A stretch of 64,000 bases of DNA from Thalassomonas actiniarum (GTDB taxonomy: Bacteria; Pseudomonadota; Gammaproteobacteria; Enterobacterales; Alteromonadaceae): contig NZ_CP059736.1 in the NCBI RefSeq assembly GCF_000948975.2, positions 558,001 to 622,000 of the forward strand. Reading direction: 5' to 3'. The translations under genes were made by a program, and so were the position numbers. Below the pieces are notes generated by a model. That model saw nothing but the letters and a program-made list of their open reading frames with translations. It had not been told where the DNA came from and did not search any database. Shown here piece by piece: positions 30,162-38,575 of the stretch (position 1 is its first letter; each line of letters begins with the position of its first letter).

Positions 30162-30872
30162 ATGGACTCCATTATTAAACTTAGCCAGCTCAGTAAAGTG
30201 TTTGAAACCGAAGAGTTGCAAACACATGCATTAAAAGACATCAACCTGACCATCAACAAAGGTGATTATGTTTCTATCTCGGGTCCATCCGGTTGCGGTA
30301 AATCAACCCTACTCTCTATCCTGGGATTATTGGACATGCCGACTTCGGGGCAATATTTTGTTGAAGGACGAGATGTTTCCCAATTAAGCCTGGACGAGGC
30401 GGCTGAAGTCAGAAATGAAAAAATTGGCTTTATATTTCAATCGTTTAACTTGATAGATGAACTGTCGGTGTTTGATAATGTTGCTCTGCCGCTGCGCTAT
30501 CACAGAGAAAAGCAAAGCGATCAGGCGATGAAAGAGCGTGTGACCTGGTGCTTAGAGCAAGTGGGCATGACCCACCGCGCCAGCCACAAACCCAACCAGC
30601 TTTCCGGTGGTCAGCAACAAAGGGTTGCCATAGCCCGAGCCCTGGTGGCCGATCCGGCTTTATTACTGGTAGATGAGCCTACCGGAAACCTGGACTCAAA
30701 AAGCGGCGACATGGTGATGGATGTGCTGGAGCGCTTGAATAAAAACGGTACCACCTTGTGTATGGTGACCCATGATCCCCGCTATGCCGATATGGCCCGC
30801 ACCCAGTTAAAACTGTCCGACGGTGTTATTTTTAATCCGGCTAACATGACACAGCAAAAGGTAGCGGTATGA
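30162..30872 (+). CDS. MacB/LolD-type ABC transporter ATP-binding protein
   Basis: 236 residues from ATG 30162, chosen because AAGGAAG sits 8-14 bases upstream; a GTG at 30120 and ATG at 30135 are in frame but lack a good site. Walker A GPSGCGKST is at 41-49, the signature LSGGQQQR at 147-154, and Walker B ends LLVDE with Asp171 and Glu172, followed by PTGNLDS. This is the complete set for an active ATPase of the macrolide/lipoprotein export family. The stop overlaps the permease start (ATGA), so the two proteins are translationally coupled and form one transporter. Position after the NRPS genes suggests export of, or protection against, the peptide; this is inference. Confidence 0.95.
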   Translation: MDSIIKLSQLSKVFETEELQTHALKDINLTINKGDYVSISGPSGCGKSTLLSILGLLDMPTSGQYFVEGRDVSQLSLDEAAEVRNEKIGFIFQSFNLIDELSVFDNVALPLRYHREKQSDQAMKERVTWCLEQVGMTHRASHKPNQLSGGQQQRVAIARALVADPALLLVDEPTGNLDSKSGDMVMDVLERLNKNGTTLCMVTHDPRYADMARTQLKLSDGVIFNPANMTQQKVAV

Positions 30873-33292
30873 GCACAATACTTTATCAATACAAGCAGGC
30901 CTGGGCCGGCTTAAAAAAGACCCCGGGGTTTATTTTAAGTGTTGTCATCAGTATGGGGCTCACCTTAGGCGCGCTGTTATGTGTGCTGACCTTGGCGAAT
31001 GTGCTGTTAAATGATCCGCTGCCGTATCCCGAGCAGGAAAGCTTATATAAAGTCGACCAGTCGCTGATCAATGACAGCGGTGAGGAATGGGCGAAAGCCT
31101 ATAACTACCCGGGTTTGATGCACCTGTATAAAAAGCAGCAAGCTTTCAGCGAGATAGGTTTGCTCTATTACGACTATAACATTGTCAGCTCGCTGGCGAC
31201 CCAGCCAAATGTCAACACCACTTTCGTCACCCCGGGATGGGCAGACTTGTTCCAGGGCGAACTGGTCATGGGACGGCACTTTAGCGACAGTGAAGAAGTA
31301 AATACCCATAACCCTGTGGCAATATTGAGCTATCAGATGTGGCAGCAGGAATTTCAGGGGGCCGACGATGTACTCAGCAAAAGCCTGATCATCAATGATG
31401 TCAGTTTCCGTATCGTCGGTGTATTGGCACAATCCTTTGTTGAACCTGAAATTTATAATGTCGGTTATAAAACTCAAGTCTGGCTGCCCTGGGACTTTAA
31501 CCCCACCCCGGAGCGCGCGTTCCAGGCCTGGAACCGGGTTCAGGAGCCTATGCTGGTGGTCGGCAAGTTAAAACCCGGCCTGGTGGCTTCCCAGGTTGAG
31601 CAATCGTTAACGACGATGATGGATGATACCTGGCAACAGGCCGTTGTCGGCGACGAATACTTTAACGGCTGGCGCATTGATATGTCGGTGCAGTCTTTAA
31701 AAAGTACCATTTTAGGGGATACCGAACGTACCATTTTGTTATTGATTGCCGGTGTTGTCGGGCTGCTATTGATCGCTATTGCCAACATCAGTAACCTCTT
31801 TATGGCGCGCACGGTGCAAAAACAGCGGGACCTGGCTATTTGTGCCTCTGTCGGGGCGAAAAAGAGCCATTTGTTTAATATGCTGTTTGCCGAAAGTAGC
31901 CTGCTGTTGTCGATGGCGTTATTGTTGGCGCTGCTGGTGGCGCATACCGGTTTTGATATTATGCAAAGCTTTTTAAGCGATGTTCTGCCGCGGGTGCATG
32001 AACTGAGCATCAATGGTTTTACCTTAGTGTCTGCGGTGATCTTAACCTTGCTTTGTGCCTTGGGCTTTACCGCTTTAAGTAACAATATGCTGAATTACAA
32101 GGCCCTTAATTTAGTGCTGCGCAGCAGCGGTAAAGGCACCAGTTTCCAGGTGGCCAAATCAATCCGTCAGCTGCTTATTGTCAGTCAGGTGGCGATTGCC
32201 AGCTGCCTGGTTTTTGCCAACTTTAACCTGATTGAGCAGGCTTACTCTGTGATCAGCGCCCCTTATGGTTTTACCATGGAAAACCGCGTCTATGTCAGTG
32301 TTATGACGACCGGCACTAAAGCCGACAGCGAAGAAAAGTCGGTGGTGATGAGCCAGTTTGCCGAGCAGCTTGAACAATTGCCGCAGGTGCGCGGGGTCAG
32401 CCGCTCTGTCAGTCCGCTAAGAAACATGGGCAGCCGGGCGATCACTATGGAGGGGTCAAAACAAAAAATCACCCCTGAGCTGAAGTATATCGATGATAAA
32501 TATTTAAGCATGGTGGAGCAGCCGCTCTTGTACGGCAATACCTTTAGCCGGGAAGATATCCTGGATAATACCCCGGTGGTGCTGGTCAATGCCTCGTTTG
32601 CCGAAAGAGTGTCAACGGATCTGCAGCAAGTGGTCGGTCAAACCCTGAGTTTTGGCGATGATACTGTTTATACCGTGATCGGGGTAGTCGCCGACACTAT
32701 TATGCCGGGTACCACCGAACCTAAAGTACAGCTGTTCAAGCATACCTCGATTAGAGGCGGCAGCTTTTTAATCGAGTTGGCCCCCGATTATGAGCTTGAC
32801 CGTGAACAGGCGGCGCAGATACTGCGCGGCATCAGCAGCCAGTACTCTTTATTTGAAATGAAACCGTTAATGCAAACCCGTATGCGCATGCTCTTTAGCC
32901 AGTTTACCATGGCGATCACCAGTGCTTCACTGGCGTTGGTGACCTTCTTGCTGGCGAGTATCGGTCTTTACGGTATTTTAAGTTACACCACGCAACTGCG
33001 CCGTTTCGAATTGGGCACACGTATGGCCTTAGGTGCGAAACGTTTTGCCATTGTTGGCCTGGTGATCGGTGAAAATACCATGACAGTGGTACTGGGCTTT
33101 ATTGCCTCGGTGATCATCCTCTTTAGTTTGTATATAGGTTTCTCGGCGGAGCTGAATGCCTATATCGGCGAACAACTGATTCTTATCAGTGTGATAACCT
33201 TGTCTTTAATCACCTGGATTTGCCTGTTCGCCTGTTATTGGCCGGTCAGGGCTTATATTAACCGTCCGGTGATCAATACCCTGAGAGAGTGA
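30869..33292 (+). CDS. MacB/FtsX-type ABC transporter permease
   Basis: 807 residues, about twice the length of a single MacB-PCD/FtsX unit. A membrane helix near residues 17-42 is followed by a large periplasmic domain, then helices around 285-310, 340-365 and 385-405, a further segment near 430-450, a second periplasmic domain, and three helices in about 685-800. This is a duplicated MacB_PCD-FtsX arrangement. It partners with the ATPase encoded 4 bases upstream. Such pairs extrude peptides or move lipoproteins by a mechanotransmission mechanism. No separate periplasmic adaptor (MacA-like) or TolC gene is in the window, so either it acts without them or they are elsewhere. Confidence 0.92.
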   Translation: MSTILYQYKQAWAGLKKTPGFILSVVISMGLTLGALLCVLTLANVLLNDPLPYPEQESLYKVDQSLINDSGEEWAKAYNYPGLMHLYKKQQAFSEIGLLYYDYNIVSSLATQPNVNTTFVTPGWADLFQGELVMGRHFSDSEEVNTHNPVAILSYQMWQQEFQGADDVLSKSLIINDVSFRIVGVLAQSFVEPEIYNVGYKTQVWLPWDFNPTPERAFQAWNRVQEPMLVVGKLKPGLVASQVEQSLTTMMDDTWQQAVVGDEYFNGWRIDMSVQSLKSTILGDTERTILLLIAGVVGLLLIAIANISNLFMARTVQKQRDLAICASVGAKKSHLFNMLFAESSLLLSMALLLALLVAHTGFDIMQSFLSDVLPRVHELSINGFTLVSAVILTLLCALGFTALSNNMLNYKALNLVLRSSGKGTSFQVAKSIRQLLIVSQVAIASCLVFANFNLIEQAYSVISAPYGFTMENRVYVSVMTTGTKADSEEKSVVMSQFAEQLEQLPQVRGVSRSVSPLRNMGSRAITMEGSKQKITPELKYIDDKYLSMVEQPLLYGNTFSREDILDNTPVVLVNASFAERVSTDLQQVVGQTLSFGDDTVYTVIGVVADTIMPGTTEPKVQLFKHTSIRGGSFLIELAPDYELDREQAAQILRGISSQYSLFEMKPLMQTRMRMLFSQFTMAITSASLALVTFLLASIGLYGILSYTTQLRRFELGTRMALGAKRFAIVGLVIGENTMTVVLGFIASVIILFSLYIGFSAELNAYIGEQLILISVITLSLITWICLFACYWPVRAYINRPVINTLRE

Positions 33293-33490
33293 TCCCCGGC
33301 ATAACGCAAAGTAATAAAGAGTGAAAACCGGTAGCCGGACCGGATGTTTATCGTCCGGTACGGCTCTGGCAAACCATTGAATATATTAAGGCTAAAACGC
33401 AAAGCAATATCTGTGATTTTGCGTAAGGAAACCATTCAGGTTTTAGTGACGGCCCTGATTTGAAGTAAAAAATAACAAGAACATGGACAC

Positions 33491-34465
33491 ATGGTAATGA
33501 AACAGTTTTATGGAACCCCGGTATTTGAGCCCGGCCAGGATGCGGAAAGCGAGCAACATTTACAGATCTTTGAAGCCGGTGATTTTGATCTCGGTAAAAT
33601 CAAAGCGGCGATAGAAAAAAATCAGCTGGTACTGGTCCGCGGCATGGCGTTTGAGCGCGCCGGTGATTTATTCGGGCAACTGGTGGATCATTATGACTTA
33701 AGAGACTCCTACGATATTCAAATGCAGCTGGTGGCGCATATGATGGAAGACAGGGAGGCGGTTGATGATGTAGCGGTAACCGTTAACGAGCGGGGCCCGT
33801 TCCAGATTATCCAGCCCCATGCCGAAGGGGACAGCAGCTCGCCGCTGGACTTATTTGGCCTGCATTGCCGGCAAAATGCCGTTGACGGCGGAGAAAATAT
33901 CCTCAGTCTGGTGGATCAAGACGCCGATCATTCCTTACTTAAGGCAAAAGAAAAAGCCATTGTCGGGCAAAATCTTTCGCCTGCCAGCATCAATGAGCTA
34001 CGCGCCGAACACCTCGATGCCAAAGACGTGCTGGCAAGCTGCGATGCTGCAAACCGGGTATTAAAAGAAACCGCTGCCGGTAAAGTGGTGGTTCGGCCCG
34101 TGCCCCTGAGAAAGGAGAAATCTGTGATCAGTGGCCAGGACATGTATACCCTGTGGGATAATGTTACGGTACACGATCATGCCTTTCACAAACATCAGTT
34201 TGAGCTGCTGAGCTCTTTGGGCATACTCAAAGATGCCAGGGGGGATAATTATCAGGACTATTTGCATGTTGAAGGGGACTCAGACTGGGCGCCGGCAGAT
34301 ACCGAAAGCGGCTCTGTCGAGCAAACCGCCGGCTTGTTTACTTGTCATATTCTTTATAAAATGCAGGCGGATGACTTTTTGATCTTAAATAATAAAGCCT
34401 GGTCGCATGCGGTGAATAACTGGGCGCCGGAAGAAGTTCGAAAATTGACCGCCATGTACGCATAA
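33491..34465 (+). CDS. TauD/clavaminate synthase-like Fe(II)/2-oxoglutarate oxygenase
   Basis: 324 residues. An HxE pair (His110-Ala111-Glu112 in QPHAEGD) and a distal His306 (NNKAWSHAVNNW) fit the iron-binding triad of the TauD/CAS-like group; the Glu in place of Asp recalls amino-acid hydroxylases of the AsnO/VioC kind. Residues just after the HxE (FGLHC, then GGENILSL) match the usual substrate-binding strand. An Arg at about 317, close behind His306, could bind 2-oxoglutarate. Placed 198 bp after the transporter, it is a candidate tailoring enzyme hydroxylating an amino acid or carrier-bound residue. ATG 33491 has a weak ribosome site; ATG 33497 is equally possible. Substrate unknown. Confidence 0.8.
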   Translation: MVMKQFYGTPVFEPGQDAESEQHLQIFEAGDFDLGKIKAAIEKNQLVLVRGMAFERAGDLFGQLVDHYDLRDSYDIQMQLVAHMMEDREAVDDVAVTVNERGPFQIIQPHAEGDSSSPLDLFGLHCRQNAVDGGENILSLVDQDADHSLLKAKEKAIVGQNLSPASINELRAEHLDAKDVLASCDAANRVLKETAAGKVVVRPVPLRKEKSVISGQDMYTLWDNVTVHDHAFHKHQFELLSSLGILKDARGDNYQDYLHVEGDSDWAPADTESGSVEQTAGLFTCHILYKMQADDFLILNNKAWSHAVNNWAPEEVRKLTAMYA

Positions 34466-34640
34466 TATCGGGCGCTTGGTTTATCGGCCCACACTCGTCC
34501 GCAATATTAGCTTTTGTGCATTATTTGTAAGGACGGGTTTGAGAGCGGATATATGATGTGTAAAAGCAGCAGGGAATAACATCCGGGTGATGCCCTGCTT
34601 ATTTCCGGGGCTGTATGCTCTTAGTTAAGGAGTCCTGAAC

Positions 34641-35756
34641 TTGGACAAAGTTGATACCATTATCATAGGTGCGGGGGCTGTCGGTCTGGCGGTCGCCGCG
34701 CAATTGAGCAAATACCAGGAAAATGTCTTAATCATAGATAAAAACGCGGTTTTTGGCGAAGAAACCAGCAGCCGCAACAGTGAAGTGATCCATGCCGGCA
34801 TTTATTATCCGCAAAACAGCTATAAGGCTAAATTGTGTGTGGCCGGTAAAGAAGCCTTGTATGATTATTGCCGTCAACGCCATATCCCGTTTAATCCTTT
34901 GGGTAAGCTGATCGTGGCGCAAAATGCCGATGAAGAAGCCTATTTACAACAATTGCTGGACAATGCCAACGCCAATGGCGTGAGCGATCTTCGCTGGCAA
35001 AGCCGTAAGGAACTGGTACAGCATTCTCCCGAATTATCGGCTTCGGCGGCTTTGTTGTCGCCGTCGACCGGGATTTTGGATGTGCATGCCTATATGCAAA
35101 GTTTACTGGCAGAAGCGGAGCAACATGGCGCTTTTTTTGTTGCCAGAACCCGGATGTTGTCGGCACAGCCAAATGATAACGGCTTTATGGTGACCCTGGA
35201 CAGCCAGGGGGAAATTACCCGCTTACAGTGCCGTTATTTAATTAACTGTGCCGGCTTGCACAGCGAGCAGGTGGCCAGGAGTATCGAAGGGCTGCCCGGG
35301 CATCATATTCCGCCATTACACTGGTGCCGGGGGCATTATTTTTCTTATAGCGGCAAAAGTCCGTTTCAGCAGTTGATTTATCCGGTACCGGAAGCCAATA
35401 CCGTAGGGCTGGGGATCCATGCCACTTTGGATATGGGCGGGCAGTTAAAATTTGGTCCCGACAGCCAGTATATCGATGAGCTCGATTACCAGGTGGATCC
35501 GCAGTTAAAAGAAAAGTTTTGCCGGGCGATCAAACGTTATTTTCCCAGGCTGGATCCGGACAGGCTGCAACCGGCCTACAGCGGTATCCGTCCTAAATTA
35601 CAGGGACCGGGAGAGAGCTTTAAAGATTTTGAACTGCAGGATGAAAGCACGCATGATTTGCCGGGATTGATCCAGTTATTCGGTATTGAATCTCCGGGCA
35701 TCACCGCCAGTCTGGCTATTGCCTCACAGGTCAGGGAGAAACTGGCCTTAGGTTGA
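34641..35756 (+). CDS. FAD-dependent oxidoreductase, L-2-hydroxyglutarate oxidase-like
   Basis: 371 residues starting at TTG 34641, supported by AAGGAG at 34627-34632. The N-terminus carries a dinucleotide-binding fold (IIIGAGAVGLAVAA), and residues 35-60 (EETSSRNSEVIHAGIYY) are typical of the LhgO/DAO family. The C-terminal YSGIRPKLQGPG and GIESPGITASLAIA also fit. The family oxidises 2-hydroxy acids or amino acids using FAD. Last gene before a strong terminator, 175 bp after the oxygenase, so it may close the biosynthetic region or be an unrelated metabolic gene. Confidence 0.85.
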   Translation: MDKVDTIIIGAGAVGLAVAAQLSKYQENVLIIDKNAVFGEETSSRNSEVIHAGIYYPQNSYKAKLCVAGKEALYDYCRQRHIPFNPLGKLIVAQNADEEAYLQQLLDNANANGVSDLRWQSRKELVQHSPELSASAALLSPSTGILDVHAYMQSLLAEAEQHGAFFVARTRMLSAQPNDNGFMVTLDSQGEITRLQCRYLINCAGLHSEQVARSIEGLPGHHIPPLHWCRGHYFSYSGKSPFQQLIYPVPEANTVGLGIHATLDMGGQLKFGPDSQYIDELDYQVDPQLKEKFCRAIKRYFPRLDPDRLQPAYSGIRPKLQGPGESFKDFELQDESTHDLPGLIQLFGIESPGITASLAIASQVREKLALG

Positions 35757-35780
35757 TTTAATCTGCGGGGGCAGAAAGCA

Positions 35781-35807
35781 AAACGGCTCACCGTCGGTGA
35801 GCCGTTT
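35781..35807. terminator. Strong bidirectional hairpin terminator
   Basis: A perfect 12-bp stem AAACGGCTCACC / GGTGAGCCGTTT with a GTC loop lies 25 bp after the oxidase stop and 42 bp before the stop of the convergent 61-residue gene. A- and T-rich arm ends make it work in both directions. Confidence 0.85.
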
Positions 35808-35848
35808 GTAAAGTATGCCGCTAGCGGCAGGTGTTAATACAAGTTGTT

Positions 35849-36034
35849 TTATGCCGTGATGGCGCTTGAATCCAGCTGGCCTTCTTCGTTTTTATACTCA
35901 GCCAACTCATTCAAAAAATGTTTTTGGATCTCGGTAAAGTTGATATGGATACCGTCCTGTATGTCCGTATGACCCAGGTTGTACCCTTTCTCAAACGCCC
36001 ACTTTATGATCTCAACATCGTAAATTTTTTCCAT
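35849..36034 (-). CDS. Small acidic protein of unknown function
   Basis: 61 residues from ATG 36034 (a GTG at 36046 would add four). An AGGTG site lies 9 bases before the ATG. The sequence MEKIYDVEIIKWAFEKGYNL is followed by an amphipathic acidic middle (FTEIQKHFLNELAEY) and a polar tail ending SSAITA. No signal peptide, membrane segment or cysteine. I do not recognise a family. It converges on the FAD oxidase and shares its terminator. Upstream (36035-36308) lies the tandem repeat described below, which could serve this gene and the ParB-like gene on opposite strands. Confidence 0.6.
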   Translation of the reverse strand: MEKIYDVEIIKWAFEKGYNLGHTDIQDGIHINFTEIQKHFLNELAEYKNEEGQLDSSAITA

Positions 36035-36140
36035 AAGTCCATACACCTATTTTTTATTTGTTTTATCTTAAAGACCGTATGTGCATTTTGTCATAGTCAG
36101 CTTTTTGCGAAACTGTGAAAAATGACAGGTTTGGGCTTAA

Positions 36141-36178
36141 GGATCGTTTTTAGGATCGTTTTTAGGATCGTTTTGATC
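36141..36178. repeat. Three 12-bp tandem repeats with four GATC sites
   Basis: GGATCGTTTTTA occurs at 36141-36152 and 36153-36164, and GGATCGTTTTG from 36165, ending in GATCC. This places GATC at 36142, 36154, 36166 and 36175, about one helical turn apart, inside the divergent promoter region between the 61-residue gene and the ParB-like gene. It looks like an iteron or a methylation-sensitive operator. Confidence 0.75.
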
Positions 36179-36308
36179 CATTTTTTTTCCTGAGAATATT
36201 GATGTAATCACGATTCGATACATTTTATGATATTTTTCTTACACTCATATCTGTTATAATTTTTGGCAAATTGCCCTGGTTGAAAAAGTGTCGAAGGTTA
36301 AATAAAGA

Positions 36309-37385
36309 ATGAATGTGTCCAAATCTGATCAGTTGATCCTCAGTAGTTTAAATAACCAAGAAAAATTACATGTAGAGTCATTCGATTATCAAACGGTATT
36401 TTTAAGTTCGGTAAAACCGGATCCCACCAACGCACGGTTTTTCCCCTGTATCTTTATTGATGACGGTCATGCCGAGCTGTTTACCAACCGTAAATTGTCG
36501 AAAAAAGAATTGGTTAATATCTATGAGGCCGAAGGGCATGTTTTAATCGGAAAATCTTGTTTGATCAACTGCTTAAAGCACGGCAGCAGCGACTGGAACA
36601 AAGCGAACCACACCATAGAATCTATTATGGAGCTGGGCAATAATATTTCGGTTTCTGAAATTATCCAGGTGCCGACCATTTATCCGCTGGAAAACGGACA
36701 ATATCAAATACTAACCGGACACAGACGCTTTTTTGCTTTGGTTTATTCCAAAGGTTATGGCTCAAATTCGCAATTTAAAATTTATGAAAGCAAACCACTG
36801 CTGACTAAAGTGAAGCAATTTCAAGAAAATGCCAGCAGGGAAGATTTGCCGCAATATGGTAAATTGTTGGCTTTTTTAAATGCGCTCACCGAAATCGAGA
36901 TGGTCAATACCGCCCGGTTAAAAACCGGACAGAAAAAACTTACCATTAAAGAAACGGCGGCAAACCTTGGTATCTCTATGGGGGCTTTTGATAATTATAA
37001 TGTATTAACCCGTTACCCCTGCGTCGTTGATGCCTATGAGTCCGGATTGAGTGCTTCTTTTGTTAAGGCGAAAAAAGTGGTGTTGACGGCAGAAGCCGAA
37101 TATAAAGCGAAGCACAATAAAACTGTGCTTAACGTCACCGATAAAAGAGAGATCAGCGAAGAAATCGAGTCGCGTCTGCTGGGCAAGAAATCACAAAAAA
37201 CAGGCGGTAAAAAATTAAGGTTTAAACCGATCGCCTCGCCGGCAACCGTTAAAACCTTGCTGACTTCAAATATCACCGAATTAGAAACCGGTATTGACTG
37301 GCAAAATGTAGACTGGCATGACCATAAGGCGGTGGCTAATGTGATGGCTACCGTAATAGAGTTTCTGGAAAGCAGCGAAGGATAA
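36309..37385 (+). CDS. ParB/Srx-domain DNA-binding protein
   Basis: 358 residues. The central ParB/sulfiredoxin-like fold shows VPTIYPLENGQYQILTGHRR near 121-140, the nucleotide-binding GHRR motif of the family. A helix-turn-helix follows (LTIKETAANLGISMGAFDNY, about 213-232), then a basic C-terminus (GKKSQKTGGKKLRFK). This fits a DNA-binding partition or regulatory protein. No ParA gene is next to it, so it is an orphan ParB-like factor rather than a plasmid partition pair. It starts 131 bp after the GATC-rich repeat, a plausible binding site. A hairpin at 37415-37443 ends the transcript. Whether it acts in segregation, silencing or regulation cannot be told. Confidence 0.8.
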   Translation: MNVSKSDQLILSSLNNQEKLHVESFDYQTVFLSSVKPDPTNARFFPCIFIDDGHAELFTNRKLSKKELVNIYEAEGHVLIGKSCLINCLKHGSSDWNKANHTIESIMELGNNISVSEIIQVPTIYPLENGQYQILTGHRRFFALVYSKGYGSNSQFKIYESKPLLTKVKQFQENASREDLPQYGKLLAFLNALTEIEMVNTARLKTGQKKLTIKETAANLGISMGAFDNYNVLTRYPCVVDAYESGLSASFVKAKKVVLTAEAEYKAKHNKTVLNVTDKREISEEIESRLLGKKSQKTGGKKLRFKPIASPATVKTLLTSNITELETGIDWQNVDWHDHKAVANVMATVIEFLESSEG

Positions 37386-37414
37386 ACATTCCTGCCCGGA
37401 GCGATAGCAATAAA

Positions 37415-37443
37415 GAAGTGGCTGATATGCTTGCAGCCACTTC
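37415..37443 (+). terminator. Hairpin after the ParB-like gene
   Basis: A 10-bp perfect stem GAAGTGGCTG / CAGCCACTTC with a 9-base loop, 30 bp after the stop, followed by ATGTTTG. The remaining gap to 37798 has no supported gene and holds only AT-rich leader sequence with AAGGGG before the next start. Confidence 0.65.
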
Positions 37444-37798
37444 ATGTTTGCCGGACCAAGGCATGTGCTAGAGCAGGAAAAACCTTAACTTTGGTTATTA
37501 AAGATACAAACGATATCTATATCCAGAGTATTTAGCGGAAGCTGTTGAAAGCCCGGTATAAAAAGAGGTATAGTGAATATCGTCAAATATTGGCTTCTTT
37601 CTGATAAGAAGCAGATCTCTACTTTATCTTTCGTTAAGTGTTTCTCTCCAGTGAGCGGAAATATCATCTTAAGCTGATAAAAGCTATGGACTGGCAGGCA
37701 AACCGGTTTTCCCGGTTATTAGGCAAATTTGGAGCAGGAGATCATCAGGGAAGATGTGAATTTAGATTATCAAATTAACACCATAAGGGGTTAACAAA

Positions 37799-38395
37799 TT
37801 GTCATACCAAAGGGTATACCAACTTGATGAAGCCACAGGAAAGTTGCTTTTATTAAGTTTTGCGGCAGTGAAGCTGCCGTCTTTGAACATATTAAGGAAA
37901 GAAATGCTAAGGATTTGCTATAAAAAGTTCTTCGCTTCATGCAAAGAAAACTTGTATGGATTAGTGATTAACGGGGATGAGGCGAGAATTGAGTTTTTTG
38001 CATTAATGAAACTCTGTCATGATAAAATCAGTTGTGCTAAAACCGGTAACCAGTTATTTACGGCGATTATGTTGCCGAACCTGTTATTGCAAAAGCCCGG
38101 TTATAAGATGCATATATTAAGTAAATTCAATGCGGTGCATTTTGCCTTTTCTGAGTTTATTCAAGTGACCATAGGACAGAAAATCTTTTGGCACGCCGAT
38201 AAAGTTGAAAAAAGACATGAATTGCTGGAGCAAAACAGTCTGCGAAGAACGAAAATATTGGATGCTGTCACTGACGTTATTGAACTTATGCCGTGGGAAA
38301 GCCGCCTGGCGGTTGAGCAAAAGTATCGGGATTATTTAGCCATTGATCAACTGGACTCGCTGGATCAAAAGTTATCCTTGATCTTGCGCCCCTGA
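37799..38395 (+). CDS. Uncharacterised 198-residue protein
   Basis: Start TTG 37799, chosen because AAGGGG (37785-37790) is 8 bases upstream and the frame is otherwise open. The protein is basic and mixed alpha/beta by eye, with four cysteines (RICYKKF, ASCKEN, KLCHDK, SCAKTG) and no signal peptide or clear membrane helix. The C-terminal part (RRTKILDAVTDVIELMPWES) looks helical. I do not recognise it. It is a single gene between two hairpins, with a leader of more than 350 bp since the ParB-like gene. Confidence 0.7.
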   Translation: MSYQRVYQLDEATGKLLLLSFAAVKLPSLNILRKEMLRICYKKFFASCKENLYGLVINGDEARIEFFALMKLCHDKISCAKTGNQLFTAIMLPNLLLQKPGYKMHILSKFNAVHFAFSEFIQVTIGQKIFWHADKVEKRHELLEQNSLRRTKILDAVTDVIELMPWESRLAVEQKYRDYLAIDQLDSLDQKLSLILRP

Positions 38396-38529
38396 TTTGA
38401 GCTTAGGCAACTTGGTTTGATGCGGTTTCAAATGGCCGAATGATTGAATATCTCATGCATGAGACTGGCGAACTGTTTAGGGGAACTTGGTCGCGATAAT
38501 ATCATGTTTTTTCCTGATGCAGGCCGATA

Positions 38530-38560
38530 GCCCGGCTCAAAAAAGCCGAGCTTTTTCTTT
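38530..38560. terminator. Intrinsic terminator between convergent genes
   Basis: GCCCGGCT pairs with AGCCGAGC (one mismatch) around an A-rich loop and is followed on the plus strand by TTTTTCTTTTG. It ends the 198-residue gene and lies just beyond the stop of the phosphodiesterase on the other strand. Confidence 0.75.
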
Positions 38561-38575
38561 TGATGTCAAAGTGAT

